The translations under genes were made by a program, and so were the position numbers. Below, piece after piece: positions 44,401 through 47,605 of a stretch of DNA of 47,605 nt. Under the pieces are notes generated by a model. That model had not been told where the DNA came from. It searched no databases and saw nothing but the letters and a program-made list of their open reading frames with translations. The stretch's first letter is position 1. The number at the start of each line of letters is the position of its first letter. The stretch lies in NCBI GenBank assembly GCA_023137195.1, contig JAGLPV010000016.1:1-47605 (forward strand), given 5' to 3'. The stretch is from Candidatus Aenigmatarchaeota archaeon. GTDB lineage: Archaea > EX4484-52.

Positions 44401-45125
44401 TTTTTGTTTTAACTCAAAAAGAAGTTGCAAAACTTGGCTTGAACGAAGAAGAAAAAAAGATTATAAAAAAATATGTTGATCCAAATGATATATATCGATA
44501 CAGTATAAGTCAAAAGAATAAGAAATATATAATCTATTCAGACAATTTAACCAAAAACAAAATTGCTAAAGATAAAGCCCATGTACATATCAAATCTCAC
44601 TTAGACAATTTAAACGAATTTATTACATCTTCAAATAAGCCGTATGGACTACATAGACCTCGGGAAGTAAAATATTTTACTATACCTAAGATAATATTTA
44701 AGGGCATGTTTAGAAAGAATGAGTTTTGTTATGATGAAAGTAGGTATTTTGTTGGTTTTTCGTTCTCAACAATCATTCAGAAAGATAAAAATTATTCTTT
44801 AAAATATATTTTGGCAATTTTAAACTCAAAACTTGCGTTACATTGGTTTTACAAAAACGGTAAACTGAGAGGTGGAGGGGTAGATATTGGTACTTTAAAA
44901 CTCAGGAAGTTTCCAATAAAGATAATTTCTTCAGAGCAACAAATACTATTTATCCACTTGGTAGACCAAATCCTTTCAATCACAAAAGATGACGATTATT
45001 TAGATAATCCCGACAAACAGGTAAAAGTCAAAAGATTGGAAAAAGAGATTGATGCACTGGTCTATAAATTATATGAACTGACTCATGAGGAGATAAAGAT
45101 TGTTGAGGGATTTGGTGAAAAATGA
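41460..45125 (+). CDS. Eco57I-type N6-adenine DNA methylase, possible restriction-modification enzyme
   Basis: The 1221-residue protein has a gamma-type adenine methylase core: AdoMet motif I DPAVGSGAF at residues 509-517, the preceding GAFYTPREIVYYM near 400-412, IMPSAVDICQLRFWLSL near 560, and catalytic NPPY at 783-786. A charged coiled coil of about 140 residues (roughly 617-760) is inserted between motif I and motif IV. The N-terminal 400 residues show no nuclease motif I can name, and the C-terminus is like the TaqI/Eco57I specificity region. It marks adenine in DNA; cleavage may be done by the PLD-helicase. Overlaps both neighbours by 4 nt. Confidence 0.9.
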   Translation: MNEEQAKLLLDETFNKEFNISRFSNFLKELVNTSNLFSQDKSQFIPRQFKDYILGVTKIGQYKDNAGKSMELLAIKLAKHSSLERARTMQRNFIAKWLSNNPAEPEGAIVAFYDDEQDWRFSFVKLEYTLIKDDKGNLKGEKELTPAKRYSFLVGRNEPNHTCKKQFVDLLSDKQDPLFNEIENAFSIEKVTKEFFEKYKNLFLRLKESLQEVIEKNSIVKDEFLRIAGNDKGELEKFVVEFSKKLLGQIVFLYFLQKKGWLGVQKESNGKFKKWGTGPKDFMKRLFNKEYGCYNNFFNDILEYLFYDALARKRDQDIHKFNSFEFKIPFLNGGLFEPLDGYDWVNTNIYIENAIFEDIFKTFDEFNFTVKEDEPLEKEVAVDPEMLGKVFENLLGVIDRKSKGAFYTPREIVYYMCRQSLINYLETNTSILRGDIEKFIQLGDITISTNIRTLDEIKELEKKMISGFVSAEEFGKKIKEHSEKLDIPLSIVRNKEKIDNLLETIKVVDPAVGSGAFPIGMMNEIVKARSILSIFLGNEREVSDLKRHCVENSLYGVDIMPSAVDICQLRFWLSLIVDEDDKDKVKPLPNLDNKIMCGNSLLEEFEGVKLFDESLLAEEIKDIRPELDRIDKEIKETYLKIGEIERRDLKEDRTKLKREIKKLEKQKKELQCKPENTERNLTLGEIGKQKIKESKLKLAKIQNLQKKLFNEYDRDKKTALNKEIDKFEWDLIEVTLMEQNNEKALEKLEKIKKSKSKPFFLWKLYFSEVFQREDPGFDVVIANPPYLREKGNKEVFEIVNNSIFGKKYHQGKMDYWYYFLHKAIDIVRFKGNIAYITSRYWLNSHGSKKLINRIKGELVFTNFIDIGKLKVFDNVVGQHMIAVYKKDNLPNKFIYKKLVDNLDGINSNSNPPNVEIRTLNNDKLIDDGEIILQVDFINTDGTILLGDICNTSIGIQESVDKISRKQIENTKRKDIDAGKGVFVLTQKEVAKLGLNEEEKKIIKKYVDPNDIYRYSISQKNKKYIIYSDNLTKNKIAKDKAHVHIKSHLDNLNEFITSSNKPYGLHRPREVKYFTIPKIIFKGMFRKNEFCYDESRYFVGFSFSTIIQKDKNYSLKYILAILNSKLALHWFYKNGKLRGGGVDIGTLKLRKFPIKIISSEQQILFIHLVDQILSITKDDDYLDNPDKQVKVKRLEKEIDALVYKLYELTHEEIKIVEGFGEK

Positions 45126-46033
45126 AAATAACCCAGAAAGTACGTGATTATCTCGCAGATCCAGATTTGTCTAAAGTGTTTTATAATGAGATTAGACTTG
45201 ACTTTGAACAAATAAAATCTGATGATGATGAAATTTTAGGTCTGTTTCATATTAATTTTCAAAAATTAAGAGGGGGAGAAGATTTTTTGGATGGATATTA
45301 TAATTATGAAGATAAAAAAATAGTCTATAATAAAGAGTTAGAATTACTTTTTATTAAAATTGAAGAAATTTTTATAATAGTATCATTAAATAAAGAAAAC
45401 ATTCAAAATTTAGTAGACAAAATTAATAAGAGTAAATTAAAGAACTTTTTTGTTCTTTCAGAGATTAAAGACTTAAAAAATTCTTCTTTTTCTATATTAT
45501 TTTATCCTTTTTTGTTAGAAGAATTTATTAATACAAAAAATAATTATACTATCGATTTTTATAACAAATTAAGCCTATCAATAAATGCATTTAGAACCGG
45601 ATTAAAAGATGATAATCAATTATATTATTATATGTCATTTATCTTACTTAGTTCTCTTTTAGAGGAATTGTTTATTTATATTGCTAAAAAAGAAAACATT
45701 TCTTTAGACAAAACTTATAGTATTGGTGATTGTATTGATAAATTGGAAGGAAAAATGTCTTTAATAGTTAAACATCCTGATGCTGTAAGAGAGAATAATG
45801 GAGAAAAAGAATTAATTGTATATTCTGAGCAAAACAATTCTAATAATCTATTTTCTAAAAACGATAAGCACATTGGAAAAAAGATAATTAAATTGCTTAA
45901 TGAAATTAAAGATATTAGAACAAAATATGTGCATTTTGTTTCGCAGAAACCTAATAATCCCTCAGATAATTTAATTGGAATAGTAAATTTTGGTCAGTTT
46001 TTAGTATGGTGTGAAAATAATGGTTACTTATAA
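45122..46033 (+). CDS. HEPN-like protein of unknown function
   Basis: The 303-residue protein begins inside the stop of the methylase gene (ATGA). The N-terminal half has an alpha/beta look with no recognised motif. The C-terminal half is helical and ends with IRTKYVHF, where R266 and H271 form an Rx4H pattern typical of HEPN RNase-like domains; this is compatible with a tRNA- or mRNA-cleaving toxin but is only a motif match. Its place in the operon suggests an effector or accessory protein of the defence system. Confidence 0.6.
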   Translation: MKITQKVRDYLADPDLSKVFYNEIRLDFEQIKSDDDEILGLFHINFQKLRGGEDFLDGYYNYEDKKIVYNKELELLFIKIEEIFIIVSLNKENIQNLVDKINKSKLKNFFVLSEIKDLKNSSFSILFYPFLLEEFINTKNNYTIDFYNKLSLSINAFRTGLKDDNQLYYYMSFILLSSLLEELFIYIAKKENISLDKTYSIGDCIDKLEGKMSLIVKHPDAVRENNGEKELIVYSEQNNSNNLFSKNDKHIGKKIIKLLNEIKDIRTKYVHFVSQKPNNPSDNLIGIVNFGQFLVWCENNGYL

Positions 46034-47605
46034 TCAAGAACGGGAAAGAGAAAAAATAAAACAAACAATGGATACTGAATATGAAAATATGTATCCGTTC
46101 GAAATAGAAAAAGAGTTATCCTCAATATTCAAATCTGCTGATGAAAATAAAGACGAACAATTAAAACAAGAGGTTTTATGGGAAATTGATTTAATAAATC
46201 GTGCTTTTGGGCATAAAGGAACTTATCAAGGAAAAGAAATTGTTGAAATCAGCAACAAATGGGATTATTTCATAGATGCAGTAAGATTTAAGCCATTTTC
46301 AAATCCTCCTTTTTGTGAGTGGAAAAAGGAAGCTGTTGATTATTACAAAGGAAGATATGGTCAAACAGAAAGCAATCTGACCAAAGCGAGGTATGCTTTT
46401 GCAGTTATGGTTTTTTCTTCTGGGCAGGATAAGATTAATTGGATGAAAAAATCTGTCATTAATTGGCTAAAATGTGCTGAAAAATATGTTGCAGAGGAAA
46501 AGTACAATAAAAAATATTATGAAGTACCTCCTTTTGCATATGAATTTGTTTTGAAACTAACCATTTCATTCCGAAAAAAGGATCTGGCTAAAGAGGCTTT
46601 AGATTCGTTACATAAAAGCATAATAACAATCTTGGATTCTGGAGAAAAGAGATGGCATTTAGAGTTTTTAGAAGTAGAATCAAAATATATCAATTCATTT
46701 GTTAATATTGATGAAATAAAAAAGGAAAGTACAGATAAAATTAAAGAGATTATTAAGCGGTTAGAATCTGAGTTTGAAAAAAGTGAAGACAAACAAAAAA
46801 GTAATCATTTTGTAAGAAGCCACATTAACATTTTATTGAATTATAAAACTGAAGATGATTATGTTTTGAATGAAAAAATTGCTGAATCTCATATTGTAGA
46901 AGCAGAAGCCAGAGATGAGCCTATTGTTAAATCTTCTTTTTACAATGATGCTATTAAGAAATACAAAGCCATGCAAAGCTCTTATGTATGTAAAAAAGAA
47001 ATTATTGAAAAAAGAATTAATGAATTAATCTTAAAAAGTAAAAAGATAAATTCCAAAATAACATACCAGCAGTTTCAAACCAAAATAAGTATCACTAAAG
47101 AACAGATGGATTCATATTTAACTCATCTAAAATCTCAAAAAAAAGATTTATTGATTGCATTTTTAGACGATTTTTCATTGTTTCCCAAATATGAACAAAC
47201 TAAAAAAATGAGTGAAGAACAGAAAAAACATCATCCTCTTCAATTCATAATGCCTATAATGATTTATAATATTGAAGAACCAATTATGAAAATAACTTCT
47301 GAAACAGATATTTTTAACTATCAAGTTAGAAGGAATATTTTATTAGAATTAAAAATGGGTGAGATTATGTGCAAAACTACAATAGAATCATTAAAAAAAG
47401 AATTAGGTGCTGAGATATCCAAGACTATAGAAAAGTTAATTAGTCAGGATGAATTAAAAAATATTAAACCAACATTAAAGATAGGTTTTGATTATGTATT
47501 TGGAGAACAAAAGGATGATGTTGCCAGTTTGCATATTCTTACTCCATATATCGAAGAAGTAATAAGATTACTTCTCAAAAAAGCAGGAAAGGTTGAAGTT
47601 GTATT
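46020..47605 (+). CDS. DUF4209-like protein, 3' end cut by window
   Basis: A frame from the ATG at 46020 stays open for 528 codons to the last base of the window. The start overlaps the HEPN-like gene by 14 nt; the ATG at 46068 is an alternative start. The protein is helical and Lys/Glu-rich. Near the end SLHILTPYIEEVIRLLLKK resembles the start of DUF4209, a domain that continues to an Rx4-6H (HEPN-like) motif beyond the window. I could not test that homology. If real, this would be a second HEPN-type effector in the same operon. Confidence 0.75.
   Translation, partial: MVTYNQEREREKIKQTMDTEYENMYPFEIEKELSSIFKSADENKDEQLKQEVLWEIDLINRAFGHKGTYQGKEIVEISNKWDYFIDAVRFKPFSNPPFCEWKKEAVDYYKGRYGQTESNLTKARYAFAVMVFSSGQDKINWMKKSVINWLKCAEKYVAEEKYNKKYYEVPPFAYEFVLKLTISFRKKDLAKEALDSLHKSIITILDSGEKRWHLEFLEVESKYINSFVNIDEIKKESTDKIKEIIKRLESEFEKSEDKQKSNHFVRSHINILLNYKTEDDYVLNEKIAESHIVEAEARDEPIVKSSFYNDAIKKYKAMQSSYVCKKEIIEKRINELILKSKKINSKITYQQFQTKISITKEQMDSYLTHLKSQKKDLLIAFLDDFSLFPKYEQTKKMSEEQKKHHPLQFIMPIMIYNIEEPIMKITSETDIFNYQVRRNILLELKMGEIMCKTTIESLKKELGAEISKTIEKLISQDELKNIKPTLKIGFDYVFGEQKDDVASLHILTPYIEEVIRLLLKKAGKVEVV

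Noticed and set aside
36920-46033. DISARM or BREX system
   Set aside because: A helicase and an adenine methylase are present, but no DrmB/DUF1998 protein, PglZ phosphatase, BrxL or Lon-like protein is seen in this window, and the order is different.

Overview
The window is archaeal chromosome. It carries archaeal-type RadA, SecE, Spt5, an L11 homologue, UMP kinase, a CMP-kinase-like protein, PyrB/PyrI and an archaeosine tRNA-modification enzyme. At least ten first genes have an A/T-rich TATA element centred about 25 nt before their ATG, which is the geometry of leaderless archaeal transcripts. Low GC, compact spacing, several reduced or fused proteins (an L11 without its N-terminal domain, a RaSEA-ArcS fusion) and an anaerobe's oxygen-defence operon suggest an uncultured anaerobic archaeon, perhaps of DPANN type. 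The lineage is an inference only.

Layout. 1-3212: two tandem secreted surface proteins with Ig/FnIII-like repeats and a shared C-terminal domain. 3241-8617: the archaeosine fusion enzyme, a small membrane protein, secE-spt5-L11, pyrB-pyrI, then an opposing RimK-like ATP-grasp ligase. 8788-12410 (minus): an oxidative-stress operon made of rubrerythrin, reversed-domain rubrerythrin, metal/permease protein, D-2-hydroxyacid dehydrogenase and superoxide reductase, with two palindromes upstream. 12518-18550: accessory stretch with mazEF-type toxin-antitoxin, Fic protein, two AT-rich membrane proteins of unknown role and a HerA-like ATPase. 18797-33757: mostly housekeeping genes (DHH/RecJ-like nuclease, UMP kinase, TRIC-like channel, signal-peptidase-like protein, RadA, M29 aminopeptidase, PurC, aminotransferase, VIT-like transporter, aconitase X large subunit, EamA transporter, HAD phosphatase, CMP-kinase-like protein). 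34027-36536: a radical SAM protein and an AAA/DUF4143 ATPase, both accessory in character.

36920-47605 is the most interesting part. It is a strongly AT-rich operon of five genes: a PLD-nuclease/SNF2-type helicase fusion, an AlbA_2/GHKL-like ATPase regulator with a C-terminal winged helix, a giant Eco57I-type adenine methylase, a HEPN-like protein and the start of a DUF4209-like protein. Three junctions are ATGA overlaps and the fourth is a 14-nt overlap. It reads as a restriction/abortive-infection defence system that I cannot match to a named one. It runs off the end of the window.

How the genes work together: first genes of transcripts are leaderless with TATA boxes, while genes inside operons often have short Shine-Dalgarno motifs. 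Several palindromes sit exactly at TATA/BRE or start-site positions (fic, mazE, DUF4143 ATPase), and one 10-bp palindromic TATA lies exactly midway between two divergent start codons. I saw no rRNA, tRNA, CRISPR array, transposase or intact insertion sequence.
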